NCBI GenBank assembly: GCA_013042825.1
Contig: JABDPL010000264.1
Coordinates: 1-20,688, forward strand
Source: Flavobacteriaceae bacterium
GTDB taxonomy: Bacteria > Bacteroidota > Bacteroidia > Flavobacteriales > Flavobacteriaceae
Direction: 5' to 3'
DNA: 20,688 nucleotides
Below are positions 7,722 to 17,200 of this stretch, in pieces. Position 1 is the first letter of the stretch, and each line of letters starts with the position of its first letter. The translations under genes were made by a program, and so were the position numbers. Below the pieces are notes generated by a model that made no database searches, was not told the origin of the DNA, and worked only from the letters and a program-made list of their open reading frames with translations.

Positions 7722-8744
7722 ATGAACGAGAATCTCGATCCCACAAGCGATAATTTTTCTTCCCAAGATCATGACATTGAGCGCGCCTTGCGCCCACTGA
7801 CATTTGATGATTTCAATGGTCAGGATCAGGTACTTGAAAATCTGAAAGTCTTTGTTCAGGCGGCTAATCTTCGTGAAGAGGCCCTTGACCATACCCTGTT
7901 CCATGGCCCACCTGGATTAGGCAAAACCACACTGGCATATATACTGGCGAATGAATTAGGAGTTGGGATTCGCGTAACTTCCGGACCGGTTCTGGATAAA
8001 CCCGGCGACCTAGCCGGCCTTCTTACCAATCTTGATGAGCGCGATGTGTTGTTTATAGATGAGATCCACAGGTTAAGTCCGATTATCGAAGAGTATTTGT
8101 ACTCTGCCATGGAGGATTATAAAATTGATATCATGATAGAGTCAGGGCCAAATGCCCGATCAGTTCAGATCAATTTAAGCCCGTTTACATTGGTTGGTGC
8201 CACTACGCGCTCGGGATTATTAACGGCCCCGATGCGCGCACGTTTCGGGATAAGCAACCGTCTGAATTATTATTCAACTGAGCTATTGTCTACAATTGTG
8301 CAGCGAAGTGCAAGTATACTGAATGTGCCTATTACGATGGAAGCGGCTATTGAAATAGCAGGCCGAAGCCGGGGAACTCCCCGTATTGCGAATGCACTTC
8401 TGAGACGGGTTCGGGATTTTGCTCAGATTAAAGGCGATGGTACCGTTGGTATTGAAATAGCCAGATACGGTCTCAAGGCCCTGAATGTTGATACCCACGG
8501 ACTGGATGAAATGGATAATAAGATCTTGACTACCCTAATCGATAAATTCAAAGGTGGTCCTGTTGGTATCAATACCCTGGCAACAGCTGTGAGTGAAGGG
8601 GCAGAGACCATTGAGGAGGTTTATGAGCCATTCCTTATTCAGGAGGGATTCCTGATACGGACCCCAAGAGGGCGAGAGGTCACTGAACGGGCTTATAAAC
8701 ACCTGGGTAAGATGAAAGGTAGCTCACAAGGAGGTCTATTCTAA
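7722..8744 (+). CDS. ruvB: Holliday junction branch-migration ATPase RuvB
   Basis: RuvB is the AAA+ motor that, with RuvA, moves Holliday junctions during recombination repair. The N-terminus runs MNENLDPTSDNF, followed by the family segment RALRPLTFDDFNGQ. The Walker A motif is GPPGLGKTT (62-70), Walker B is LFIDEIHRL (110-118), the sensor region is VGATTRSGLL, and the arginine-finger region is MRARFG (171-176). A C-terminal winged-helix domain contains TPRGREVTERAY. With the ATG at 7722 the protein has 340 residues, a normal length. An in-frame TTG at 7713 would add three residues but falls inside the -7 promoter box, so I reject it. Transcription likely begins at or very near the ATG, so the mRNA may have no leader. 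ruvA lies about 5 kb downstream; ruvC is not in the window. Confidence 0.97.
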   Translation: MNENLDPTSDNFSSQDHDIERALRPLTFDDFNGQDQVLENLKVFVQAANLREEALDHTLFHGPPGLGKTTLAYILANELGVGIRVTSGPVLDKPGDLAGLLTNLDERDVLFIDEIHRLSPIIEEYLYSAMEDYKIDIMIESGPNARSVQINLSPFTLVGATTRSGLLTAPMRARFGISNRLNYYSTELLSTIVQRSASILNVPITMEAAIEIAGRSRGTPRIANALLRRVRDFAQIKGDGTVGIEIARYGLKALNVDTHGLDEMDNKILTTLIDKFKGGPVGINTLATAVSEGAETIEEVYEPFLIQEGFLIRTPRGREVTERAYKHLGKMKGSSQGGLF

Positions 8745-8747
8745 TCG

Positions 8748-8783
8748 TTTTTGTCATTCATCCTTTAAACGGTAATATTTTTG
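8748..8783 (+). promoter_or_regulatory. Likely promoter of the di-haem peroxidase gene
   Basis: TTTTTG at 8748-8753 and TATTTTTG at 8776-8783 form a -33/-7 pair of the Bacteroidota type (TTTG and TAnnTTTG), 22 bases apart. Transcription from here would give a leader of about 90 bases before the ATG at 8878. The rest of the gap between ruvB and that gene (8745-8877) is AT-rich with several T runs, and I see no other clear feature in it. A strong terminator for ruvB is not visible. Confidence 0.5.
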
Positions 8784-8877
8784 TATTCTTAACCCCTGAA
8801 AAAAGAATTTCATCTAATTTTTTTTTACCTATTGTTTGTTTCGGTTTAATTTATTGCATTTTGAAACCAATCTAGCC

Positions 8878-10221
8878 ATGAAAAACCTATCCAAGTTAAA
8901 ATACTTGTTAGTCGCGTCATTTATAGGAATCACATCCTGTGCCTCGGATGATGATAATTATCAGCCACGACCTATTCAGTCCGAGTTAGAATCAAGAATT
9001 GTAGAATTATATGGATCGAAATCTGAACTGCTTCTTCCTTTGGAAAATGATTTTTCAGCAATTCCCTCAGACCCTAACAATCCGATTACCCAGTCAAAGG
9101 TAGACTTGGGGCGATTTTTGTTCCATGAAACGGGCTTGGCCGAAAACCCAAATATGGAGGAAGGCAGGCATATGTATTCCTGCGCAAGTTGTCATCATGC
9201 AGACGCAGGGTTTCAAAGTGGAATTAGGCAAGGCATTGGTGAAGGAGGATTAGGTTTCGGGATTAGCGGAGAAGGCAGGCATAAAGACCCTCAGTATCTT
9301 GAAGAAGACCTTGATGTGCAACCTATACGTACTCCGGCAGCACTAAATGTAGCTTATCAGGATGTAATGCTTTGGAATGGACAATTTGGAGCGACAGGAA
9401 CCAATGAAGGAACCGAGAGTAACTGGACAGTCGGCACGCCCAAAGAAGCCAATAATTTCGGATTTCAGGGTGTTGAAACACAGGTTATAGCTGGCATAGA
9501 TGTGCACAGGTTAGTAATAGATGCTGATAACATTGTGAATTCACCTTACAAAATTCTATTTGACGAAGCATTCCCGAACGATCCCCCTGAGAACAGGTAT
9601 TCTAAAATGAACGCTGCCCTGGCAGTCGCTGCCTATGAGCGAACATTACTGGCAAATCAATCGCCCTTTCAAGAGTGGTTAACAGGTGATCAAGACGCCA
9701 TGAGTGATGATGAGACAGCAGGTGCCCTGGTATTTTTCAACGAAGGAAGATGCTACGAGTGCCATACAGGACCGGGATTAAATAGCATGACCTTTCACGC
9801 GCTTGGTATGAACGATTTAGCTGGGGAAAATATCAGCGCTGTGGTGGATATGGCTACGAAAAAAGGGCGCGGCGGATTTACGGGTGATCCGGCCGACGAT
9901 TTTAAGTTCAAAACACCACAGCTTTATAATTTGAAGGATGTTCATTTCTATGGACATGGTGGTAGTTTTCAAACGTTGAAAGAAGTGGTTGAATATAAGA
10001 ATAACGCTATAGGGGAAAATACAGATGTGCCCACTCATAAATTGTCACCTTTATTCACACCTTTAAATCTTTCCGAAGAGCAAATAGACAATTTGGTATT
10101 GTTTCTGGAAAATGCATTACACGACAGTAATTTAATTCGTTATGTGCCCGAAGAACTCCCAACAGGAAATTGCTTTCCGAATGCCGACTACATGTCAACA
10201 GAAGACCTGGGTTGCGAATAA
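8878..10221 (+). CDS. Di-haem cytochrome c peroxidase / MauG-like lipoprotein
   Basis: The protein belongs to the di-haem cytochrome c peroxidase/MauG superfamily, whose classical members reduce hydrogen peroxide in the periplasm with electrons from small cytochromes. Numbered from the ATG at 8878, it has 447 residues. The first 21 form a lipoprotein signal (basic start, hydrophobic core, GITSC with Cys21), so it is membrane-anchored. Haem sites are CASCH at 102-106 and CYECH at 292-296. LGRFLFHET, RTPAALNVAY and a C-terminal KTPQLYNL...GGSFQTLKEVVEY block are family landmarks. The common FWDGR motif is changed to LWNGQ (Trp166 kept) and is followed by a longer segment than usual (170-210). 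Two extra Cys (432, 446) sit near the C-terminus. An upstream in-frame TTG at 8836 is less likely, because it would put 14 residues before the signal. Peroxidase versus other oxidase activity cannot be decided here. Confidence 0.88.
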   Translation: MKNLSKLKYLLVASFIGITSCASDDDNYQPRPIQSELESRIVELYGSKSELLLPLENDFSAIPSDPNNPITQSKVDLGRFLFHETGLAENPNMEEGRHMYSCASCHHADAGFQSGIRQGIGEGGLGFGISGEGRHKDPQYLEEDLDVQPIRTPAALNVAYQDVMLWNGQFGATGTNEGTESNWTVGTPKEANNFGFQGVETQVIAGIDVHRLVIDADNIVNSPYKILFDEAFPNDPPENRYSKMNAALAVAAYERTLLANQSPFQEWLTGDQDAMSDDETAGALVFFNEGRCYECHTGPGLNSMTFHALGMNDLAGENISAVVDMATKKGRGGFTGDPADDFKFKTPQLYNLKDVHFYGHGGSFQTLKEVVEYKNNAIGENTDVPTHKLSPLFTPLNLSEEQIDNLVLFLENALHDSNLIRYVPEELPTGNCFPNADYMSTEDLGCE

Positions 10222-10249
10222 TCGGGATTATTTATAATTCTCACAGGCC

Positions 10250-10281
10250 TTGGTGATTATTGAAACTAAATCGTAGTTTCG
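10250..10281 (+). promoter_or_regulatory. Possible promoter of queG
   Basis: TAGTTTCG at 10274-10281 matches the -7 consensus TAnnTTTG except for one base. It is preceded by a TTG at 10250-10252, 21 bases upstream. The start of transcription would fall just before the ATG at 10291. The evidence is a weak motif match plus position only. Confidence 0.35.
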
Positions 10282-10290
10282 TAACCTAAG

Positions 10291-11220
10291 ATGTCGCTTT
10301 CAAAATCCAATTACACCAACCTTATTAAAACGGAAGCCAAGAGGCTCGGGTTTTTATCCTGTGGGATAAGCAAGGCCGGATTTCTGGAAGAAGAAGCACC
10401 CAGACTAGAGCGATGGCTGGATAAAAATATGCATGGCGAAATGTCCTATATGGAAAAAAATTTCGACAAGCGATTGGATCCGACTAAGCTGGTTGAGGGC
10501 TCGAAAAGTGTGGTCTCTCTTTTACTTAATTACTATTCCGAAGAAAAACAAGACGATCCCGGGGCACCGAAAATCAGCAAATATGCTTACGGTACCGATT
10601 ATCATTTTGTCATCAAGGATAAACTGCGATCATTATTAAATTTTATTCAGGAGAAGATCGGCGACGTTCACGGTCGCGCCTTTGTAGATTCGGCCCCGGT
10701 TCTCGATAAAGCATGGGCAGCCAAAAGTGGTCTTGGCTGGATGGGAAAACACACCAATCTTATTAGCCGGAAAGTAGGTTCATATTATTTCATTGCCGAA
10801 CTTATCATCGATCTTGAACTGGAATATGATTACCCGGTTACTGACCACTGTGGTGATTGTACGGCATGCCTCGATGCCTGTCCTACCAATGCGATAGTTG
10901 AGCCCTATGTTGTGGATGGAAGTAAGTGTATTTCCTATTTTACCATAGAACTGAAGTCGAATATTCCCGAATCCTTCAAGGGAATGTTCGACAACTGGAT
11001 GTTCGGATGTGATATTTGCCAGGACGTTTGTCCATGGAACCGCTTTTCAAAACCGCATAAGGAGCCTTTGTTTAATCCACATCCCGATCTTTTATCTTTC
11101 ACAAAAAAGGATTGGACGGAATTAACTCAGGAGGTATTCGGAAAGGTTTTTAAGAACAGTGCCGTAAAGCGAACAAAATATGAAGGGTTGAAGCGGAACA
11201 TCACATTTCTTAAACCTTGA
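10291..11220 (+). CDS. queG: Epoxyqueuosine reductase QueG
   Basis: QueG reduces epoxyqueuosine to queuosine in the wobble position of tRNAs with GUN anticodons, using cobalamin and two 4Fe-4S clusters in the cytoplasm. The cluster ligands are clear: CGDCTACLDACP (Cys187, 190, 193, 197), Cys213 in SKCISYFTIE, and CDICQDVCPWN (Cys240, 243, 247). FVDSAPVLDKAWA (131-143) is the family signature around the active-site Asp133, and GLGWMGKHTNLI follows as in other QueG proteins. At 309 residues it is close to the catalytic core length; it lacks the longer C-terminal HEAT-like extension of some homologues. The ATG at 10291 fits the usual N-terminus. The gene stands alone between the peroxidase and maeB. 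Its identity is very secure; cobalamin dependence is taken from the family. Confidence 0.96.
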   Translation: MSLSKSNYTNLIKTEAKRLGFLSCGISKAGFLEEEAPRLERWLDKNMHGEMSYMEKNFDKRLDPTKLVEGSKSVVSLLLNYYSEEKQDDPGAPKISKYAYGTDYHFVIKDKLRSLLNFIQEKIGDVHGRAFVDSAPVLDKAWAAKSGLGWMGKHTNLISRKVGSYYFIAELIIDLELEYDYPVTDHCGDCTACLDACPTNAIVEPYVVDGSKCISYFTIELKSNIPESFKGMFDNWMFGCDICQDVCPWNRFSKPHKEPLFNPHPDLLSFTKKDWTELTQEVFGKVFKNSAVKRTKYEGLKRNITFLKP

Positions 11221-11263
11221 CCCCACAATTATCAGATTATTTCTTTAGGTTTACGATTGACTT

Positions 11264-11271
11264 TAGTTTTG
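11264..11271 (+). promoter_or_regulatory. -7 promoter box for maeB
   Basis: TAGTTTTG fits TAnnTTTG exactly and lies about 37 bases before the maeB ATG at 11309, leaving a leader of about 30 bases. No clean -33 TTTG is present at the right distance; CTTTAGG near 11243-11249 is the nearest candidate. Confidence 0.5.
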
Positions 11272-11308
11272 TCCTGATCCTACCTTAAAAGCAGATTCCG
11301 TATAACCG

Positions 11309-13594
11309 ATGAGTAAAGAAAGCAAGCGCAGAGAGGCCCTTTTATATCATGCCAGACCTTTTCCGGGAAAAATTAAGATCGTTCCAACTAAGAAGTATGC
11401 AACGCAGCGCGATCTGTCTTTGGCCTACTCTCCGGGCGTGGCTGAACCCTGCCTGGAAATAGAGAAGAATAAAACCAACGTCTATAAATATACAACTAAA
11501 GGGAACCTTGTAGCGGTCATCTCGAATGGAACAGCCGTCCTGGGACTTGGGAATATTGGACCCGAGGCTTCCAAACCGGTTATGGAAGGCAAGGGATTAT
11601 TGTTCAAAATATTTGCCGATATAGATGTATTCGACATTGAGGTGGATACCGAAAATGTTGAGGAGTTCATTCAAACGGTAAAGAATATCGCGCCCACTTT
11701 CGGAGGTATTAATCTTGAGGACATCAAGGCACCTGAGGCCTTCGAGATCGAAAAACGACTGAAGGAAGAATTAGATATCCCGGTAATGCACGATGACCAG
11801 CATGGAACTGCAATAATATCTGCAGCAGCCTTATTAAATGCTGCGGAACTGACCGGCAGAAAACTCGGGGATATACAAATGGTCATAAGCGGAGCAGGTG
11901 CTGCTGCTATTTCCTGCTCAAGGCTATATCAGGCTTTCGGAGTGAGGAAAGAAAACATGGTCATGCTCGATAGCAAAGGAGTCATCAGGCAGGATCGTGA
12001 GAACCTTTCAAAGGAAAAAAAAGAGTTTGCAACTTCAAGAGATCTGTATGACTTAAACGATGCCATGCAAGGTGCTGATGTTTTTATCGGCTTGTCAACA
12101 TCAGATATTTTGACCCCGGAAATGCTTAAAACCATGGCAGATAACCCCATTGTTTTTGCTATGGCTAATCCGGATCCTGAAATTCAATATGATCTGGCGA
12201 TGAAAACCCGTGACGATATAATTATGGCGACGGGACGCAGTGATCATCCGAATCAAGTGAATAACGTTCTGGGTTTTCCATTTATTTTCAGAGGAGCTCT
12301 CGACGTTAGAGCGGCCTCTATCAATGAAGAGATGAAGAAGGCAGCCGTAATTGCGCTTGCCGAACTGGCTAAAGAACCTGTGCCTGAGCAAGTGAACATC
12401 GCTTATGATAAAACACGACTAACATTTGGGAAGGACTATATTATCCCCAAACCCTTTGATCCGCGACTTATTGCAGTCGTGCCACCTGCTGTAGCAAGGG
12501 CAGCAATGGAAAGCGGTGTTGCCCAGGCGCCGATTGAAGATTGGATTGCCTATAAGGAGGCCTTACTCCAAAGATTAGGTTCAGATAATAAGATAGTGCG
12601 ATTAATGCACGGCAGGGCGAAATCGAACCCTCAGCGGGTTGTATTTGCCGAAGCAGATCAATTACCGGTGTTAAGAGCCGCACAAATAGTTTATGATGAA
12701 GGGATTGCCTATCCCATATTATTGGGAAGAACAGACACCATCAAGGATTTGATGGAAGAGATCGAATTCGATGCTGATGTGCCGATAATTGATCCAAAGA
12801 GCGATGAAGAACTCGAGCGCAAGAATGGTTATGCCACGGCCTATTGGAAAAGCAGAAATAGAAGAGGGATTACCTTATATGCGGCCCAGCAATTGATGAG
12901 AGAGCGGAATTATTATGCCGCGATGATGCTTAATGTAGGTGATGCCGACGCATTGATTACAGGATTTTCACGTGCTTACCCAAAGGTGGTCAAACCAATT
13001 TTGGAATTGATTGGTCTTGACAAAGGAGCAACGCGAATAGCTACAACAAATCTGCTGATGACGGCAAGGGGGCCTATGTTTTTAAGTGACACCTCCATCA
13101 ATATCGATCCCTCGTCTTCAGATCTCGTTAAGATAGCTGAAATGACAGCTTTAACGGTTAGAATGTTCGGAATGGAACCGATCATAGCTATGGTTTCTTA
13201 TTCAAACTTCGGCTCATCTGAAAATGAAAACGCCACAAAAATCCGTAAAGCTGTCTCCTACCTGCATAGTCAATATCCGGATCTTATCGTTGATGGTGAA
13301 TTACAGACCGACTTTGCCTTGAACAATGAAAAACTTCAGGATATCTTTCCATTTTCAAAATTAGCAGGAAAAAAGGTAAACACGCTTATTTTCCCAGATT
13401 TAGGGGCCGCCAACATTACATATAAATTACTTAAGGAGCTGAATCAGGCAGATAATATAGGACCAATTATGATGGGGTTAAAAAGGCCAGCCCATATACT
13501 GCAACTGGATGCCAGTGTAGATGAAATTGTTAATATGACAGCCATAGCGGTAATCGATGCTCAGAAGAAGCAGAAAAGAGACGCCAAATCTTAG
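11309..13594 (+). CDS. maeB: NADP-dependent malic enzyme with C-terminal phosphotransacetylase-like domain
   Basis: This 761-residue protein has the MaeB layout: a malic enzyme domain (about 1-425) followed by a phosphotransacetylase-like domain (about 430-760). The enzyme converts malate to pyruvate and CO2 while reducing NADP, linking the TCA cycle to gluconeogenesis and NADPH supply. Visible landmarks are Tyr40 in LAYSPGVAEPC, Lys95 in VMEGKGLLFK, the metal-binding region NLEDIKAPEAF (136-145), HDDQHGTA (161-168) and the dinucleotide-binding SGAGAAA (194-200). In known MaeB proteins the C-terminal domain does not make acetyl phosphate but binds acetyl-CoA and regulates activity; I assume the same here. 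NADP rather than NAD use is inferred from family membership. The start at 11309 gives the usual N-terminus. The gene is flanked by its own promoter and that of ruvA, so it is probably monocistronic. Confidence 0.95.
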   Translation: MSKESKRREALLYHARPFPGKIKIVPTKKYATQRDLSLAYSPGVAEPCLEIEKNKTNVYKYTTKGNLVAVISNGTAVLGLGNIGPEASKPVMEGKGLLFKIFADIDVFDIEVDTENVEEFIQTVKNIAPTFGGINLEDIKAPEAFEIEKRLKEELDIPVMHDDQHGTAIISAAALLNAAELTGRKLGDIQMVISGAGAAAISCSRLYQAFGVRKENMVMLDSKGVIRQDRENLSKEKKEFATSRDLYDLNDAMQGADVFIGLSTSDILTPEMLKTMADNPIVFAMANPDPEIQYDLAMKTRDDIIMATGRSDHPNQVNNVLGFPFIFRGALDVRAASINEEMKKAAVIALAELAKEPVPEQVNIAYDKTRLTFGKDYIIPKPFDPRLIAVVPPAVARAAMESGVAQAPIEDWIAYKEALLQRLGSDNKIVRLMHGRAKSNPQRVVFAEADQLPVLRAAQIVYDEGIAYPILLGRTDTIKDLMEEIEFDADVPIIDPKSDEELERKNGYATAYWKSRNRRGITLYAAQQLMRERNYYAAMMLNVGDADALITGFSRAYPKVVKPILELIGLDKGATRIATTNLLMTARGPMFLSDTSINIDPSSSDLVKIAEMTALTVRMFGMEPIIAMVSYSNFGSSENENATKIRKAVSYLHSQYPDLIVDGELQTDFALNNEKLQDIFPFSKLAGKKVNTLIFPDLGAANITYKLLKELNQADNIGPIMMGLKRPAHILQLDASVDEIVNMTAIAVIDAQKKQKRDAKS

Positions 13595-13635
13595 GTTTTC
13601 ACAAGAATAGTGCGGTGGCTGTATAATTATTTTAT

Positions 13636-13643
13636 TACATTTG
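13636..13643 (+). promoter_or_regulatory. -7 promoter box for ruvA-sprA
   Basis: TACATTTG fits TAnnTTTG exactly and lies 22 bases before the ruvA ATG at 13666, giving a predicted leader of about 15-20 bases. I do not see a convincing -33 element. Because sprA starts 6 bases after the ruvA stop, this promoter probably also drives sprA. Confidence 0.5.
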
Positions 13644-13665
13644 ATTCCGTAAGAAACCGTCTTTA

Positions 13666-14247
13666 ATGATAACACATATAGAGGGTAAACTAACCGAAAA
13701 AAATCCTACAGATGTTGTGATAGATTGCAATGGGGTCGGTTATCTGCTCAATATTTCTCTACATACATACTCCCAGATTCCCGATGAGGAGAAGTTGAAA
13801 TTGTATACGCATTTCCAGGTAAGGGAAGATGCCCAGACTTTATATGGATTTGCATCGAGAATCGAACGGGAAATCTTTCGATTATTGATTTCTGTAAGCG
13901 GTATTGGTGCCAGTACGGCAAGGACAATGCTCTCGTCCTTATCGCCCATGGAGGTTAAAGAAGCGATTGCCCGTGAAGATGTGGCCAAAATCCAGTCTAT
14001 TAAAGGGATTGGATTAAAAACAGCACAACGGGTAATAGTCGATCTTCGGGACAAGGTTCTAAAACTTTACGAAGTTGAAGAATCTGCGCCCCTCACAGGC
14101 AATACAAACAAAGAAGAAGCGTTATCTGCATTAGAAGTTTTAGGTTACTCAAAGAAGCAGTCGGAGCGCGTGATAGATAGGTTTGTACTGGATAATCCTG
14201 ATGCCAGCGTTGAATTGATCATAAAAGAGGCCTTAAAAAATCTGTAA
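13666..14247 (+). CDS. ruvA: Holliday junction DNA-binding protein RuvA
   Basis: RuvA binds four-way DNA junctions as a tetramer and loads RuvB onto them. The sequence has the usual three parts. An OB-fold domain begins MITHIEGKLTEKNPTDVVID (1-60). A central domain has two helix-hairpin-helix motifs, VSGIGASTA (77-85) and IKGIGLKTA (112-120). A linker (about 136-148) then leads to a C-terminal three-helix domain (149-193), with ALSALEVLGYSKKQ, that touches RuvB. At 193 residues it is of normal length. The TAA stop at 14245-14247 is in the same frame as sprA and is separated from its proposed start by six bases, so the two are almost certainly co-transcribed and may be translationally coupled. 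Confidence 0.97.
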   Translation: MITHIEGKLTEKNPTDVVIDCNGVGYLLNISLHTYSQIPDEEKLKLYTHFQVREDAQTLYGFASRIEREIFRLLISVSGIGASTARTMLSSLSPMEVKEAIAREDVAKIQSIKGIGLKTAQRVIVDLRDKVLKLYEVEESAPLTGNTNKEEALSALEVLGYSKKQSERVIDRFVLDNPDASVELIIKEALKNL

Positions 14248-14253
14248 AGTGTT

Positions 14254-17200
14254 TTGAATATTACTACCAACTTAATATTTATCAAACCTACTCGCTTATT
14301 TGCTTTACTGGGAATAATTTGTCTGGTTTCTTTGCAGTCCTGGGCGCAGCAAACCCCTGCCCAACAGGATACAACCAGTACCGGTTATACCTTCAACAAT
14401 TTATTGCTTCCCAATCCGAACAGCATCATTTCGAAATATACCTACGACCCCATTACGAATCGTTATATCTACACTGAATCGGTTGGTGATTTCAATATAA
14501 ACTATCCTATAATCCTTACACCTGAAGAATTCAGGCAGTTGGTATTGGAGGAAAATATGAAGGCTTATTACAAGCAAAAGATCGACGCAGCCGATGGTAA
14601 GAAGGAAGGGACCGAAGAAATGCAAAAGAATCTGATTCCGGAACTCTATGTTAATTCGAGTTTCTTTGAATCGATTTTCGGGGGAAATACAATTGAAGTG
14701 ATCCCGCAGGGAACGGTGGAGATGGATCTGGGCGTGCTATTCACAAAACAAGATAATCCGTCATTCTCGCCGCGAAACCGAAGCAATTTCACCTTCGATT
14801 TTGATCAGCGCATAAGTTTGAGCCTATTGGGTAAGGTAGGTGAACGTCTCCAGGTAACCGCAACCTATGATACGCAATCCACATTTGACTTTCAGAACCT
14901 GATAAAACTGGAATATACGCCAACAGAAGATGATATCATTCAAAAGATCGAGGTGGGTAATGTGAGTATGCCTATCAATAGTTCTCTTATCACCGGGGCC
15001 CAAAGCTTGTTTGGTGTTAAGACCGAACTGCAGTTCGGCAAGACCAGGATTACAGGGGTATTCTCAGAACAGCAGTCGCAGTCGAGAACTGTGGTAGCCC
15101 AAGGGGGTGGTACCCTCCAGGATTTCAGTTTCTTCGGTTTGGACTATGACGAAAACAGACACTTCTTCCTGGCGCAGTATTTCAGGAATCAATATGACAG
15201 AGCACTTCTAAACTACCCATTTATCAACACCAATGTTCAGATCACGCGTATTGAGGTATGGGTGACCAACAGGAATAATCAAACCGATAATGTAAGGAAT
15301 ATTGTTTCCTTGCAGGATCTGGGTGAATCTGAAATTATAGGTTCAGCTGTAACCATCTTAAATCCGGGAGCTGTACCAGATAACGGGAATAACGCCTACG
15401 ACCCGACCAATGTTGGTGGAGCGGGATCACAGCTGAATGATGCTGTTCGTGATATTGCAACCGTGCAAACGGGAATTCTTGTTCCGGGTGTTAACCAGGG
15501 ATTCGACTATGGAATCCTGGAGAACGCCAGAAAATTGGTCGAAGGTCAGGACTATACGTTGCATACCCAACTTGGTTATATCTCATTAAATCAGCGTTTG
15601 TTGAACGACGAGATCGTAGCGGTGGCATTTCAGTATACCATTGGTGACCAGGTTTACCAGGTTGGTGAATTTGCCAATGACGGTATAGAAGCTACCGATG
15701 TATCTACCGATAACACAGGGGTACAAGTGGTTAATAATAACAACCTTATCCTCAAAATGCTGAAAAGTGCCGTGACCAATGTCGACGAGCCAATCTGGGA
15801 TCTCATGATGAAAAACATCTATGATACCGGTGCCTTTCAATTGAGCCAGGAAGATTTCAGATTGAATATTTTCTATACGGAAACATCGCCGCTGAACTAT
15901 ATAACGCCGGTTGAGGGTACACCATTTCCTGATCCCGGACCAAATGAAGATCCGCTGGAAGAAACGCCACTACTTCGTGTTTTTAACCTGGATCGTTTGA
16001 ATTTTAATAACGACCCGCAGTTTAATGGTGACGGATTCTTCGATTTTGTTCCCGGAATAACCGTATACCAGCAATATGGTAAGATCGTCTTTACCAAGGC
16101 CGAACCGTTCGGACGTTATCTGTTCGATAAGTTAGATATAGACAATAACCCGGCGGATAATGCGGCGGATTATGAGGATACCTCTCAATATAACCCCAAC
16201 CAGGTGAAGTATGTCTTCGATAAATTATATAAGCAAACCAAGACTGCCTCACTTGAGGATGCGGAAAAGAACAAGTTTGAAGTGCGCGGGCGTTATAAGG
16301 CTGAAGGTGGAGCCGGAATTCCAATAGGAGCATTCAATGTGCCCAGGGGATCTGTGCGGGTAACCGCAGGCGGGCGCGTGTTAGTTGAAGGTGTTGATTA
16401 TACGGTTAACTATCAATTAGGGACGGTGCAGATACTCGATCCGGCATTGCAGGCCTCCAATACTCCTATACAGATCTCTGTTGAGAATAATGCCATCTTT
16501 GGTCAGCAGACCAGGCGCTTTACAGGGCTGAATGTTGAACACCAGTTCAATGAAAATTTTGTTTTAGGAGCAACCTTCCTTAACCTGAATGAACGGCCTA
16601 TAACCCAGAAGGCAAATCTGGGTACGGAACCCATAAATAATACCATCCTAGGATTGAATGGAAACTTCTCGACTGAAGTGCCCTTTTTAACCCGATTAGC
16701 GAATAAACTCCCGAATATAGATACCGACGTACCATCTAATTTCTCCTTCAGGGGTGAATTTGCATATCTGTTGCCGGGCTCTCCAAAGGGAACAAACCTC
16801 AATGATGAGGCAACCTCTTATGTAGATGATTTTGAAGGGACTCAAAATGCCATAGACCTGCTGTCTCCGCTATCATGGTTCCTTTCAAGCCGACCCCAGG
16901 GCGTGGGAAATGTAGCTAACGATGTGCTGGGTATAGAGAGCGGATACGATCGGGGATTCATGAACTGGTATGCGGTCGACCCGATTTTCTACAGCACACA
17001 GCGACCGGCAGGTATAACAGATGATGACATTTCAGATCTTTACACCCGGCGCGTATTCATCGATGAGATTTTTCCACAGGTAGATCTTGTACAGGGGCAG
17101 ACCACGGTTATAAATGCTTTAGATCTTGTATACTACCCTGAGGAACGCGGGCCGTACAATTATGATCCTACTGCTATCAATGGCCAGGATCCTTCTACAG

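Noticed and set aside
8836..8877. TTG start giving the di-haem peroxidase 14 extra residues
   Set aside because: The extra residues would sit in front of a complete lipoprotein signal beginning at ATG 8878.
10217..10232. AT-rich inverted repeat AATAATC-GG-GATTATT overlapping the peroxidase stop codon
   Set aside because: The stem is short and AT-rich and no T run follows, so it is not convincing as a terminator.
14245..14253. Possibility that ruvA and sprA are one gene broken by a stop
   Set aside because: RuvA is complete at normal length and SprA has its own signal peptide, so these are two genes.
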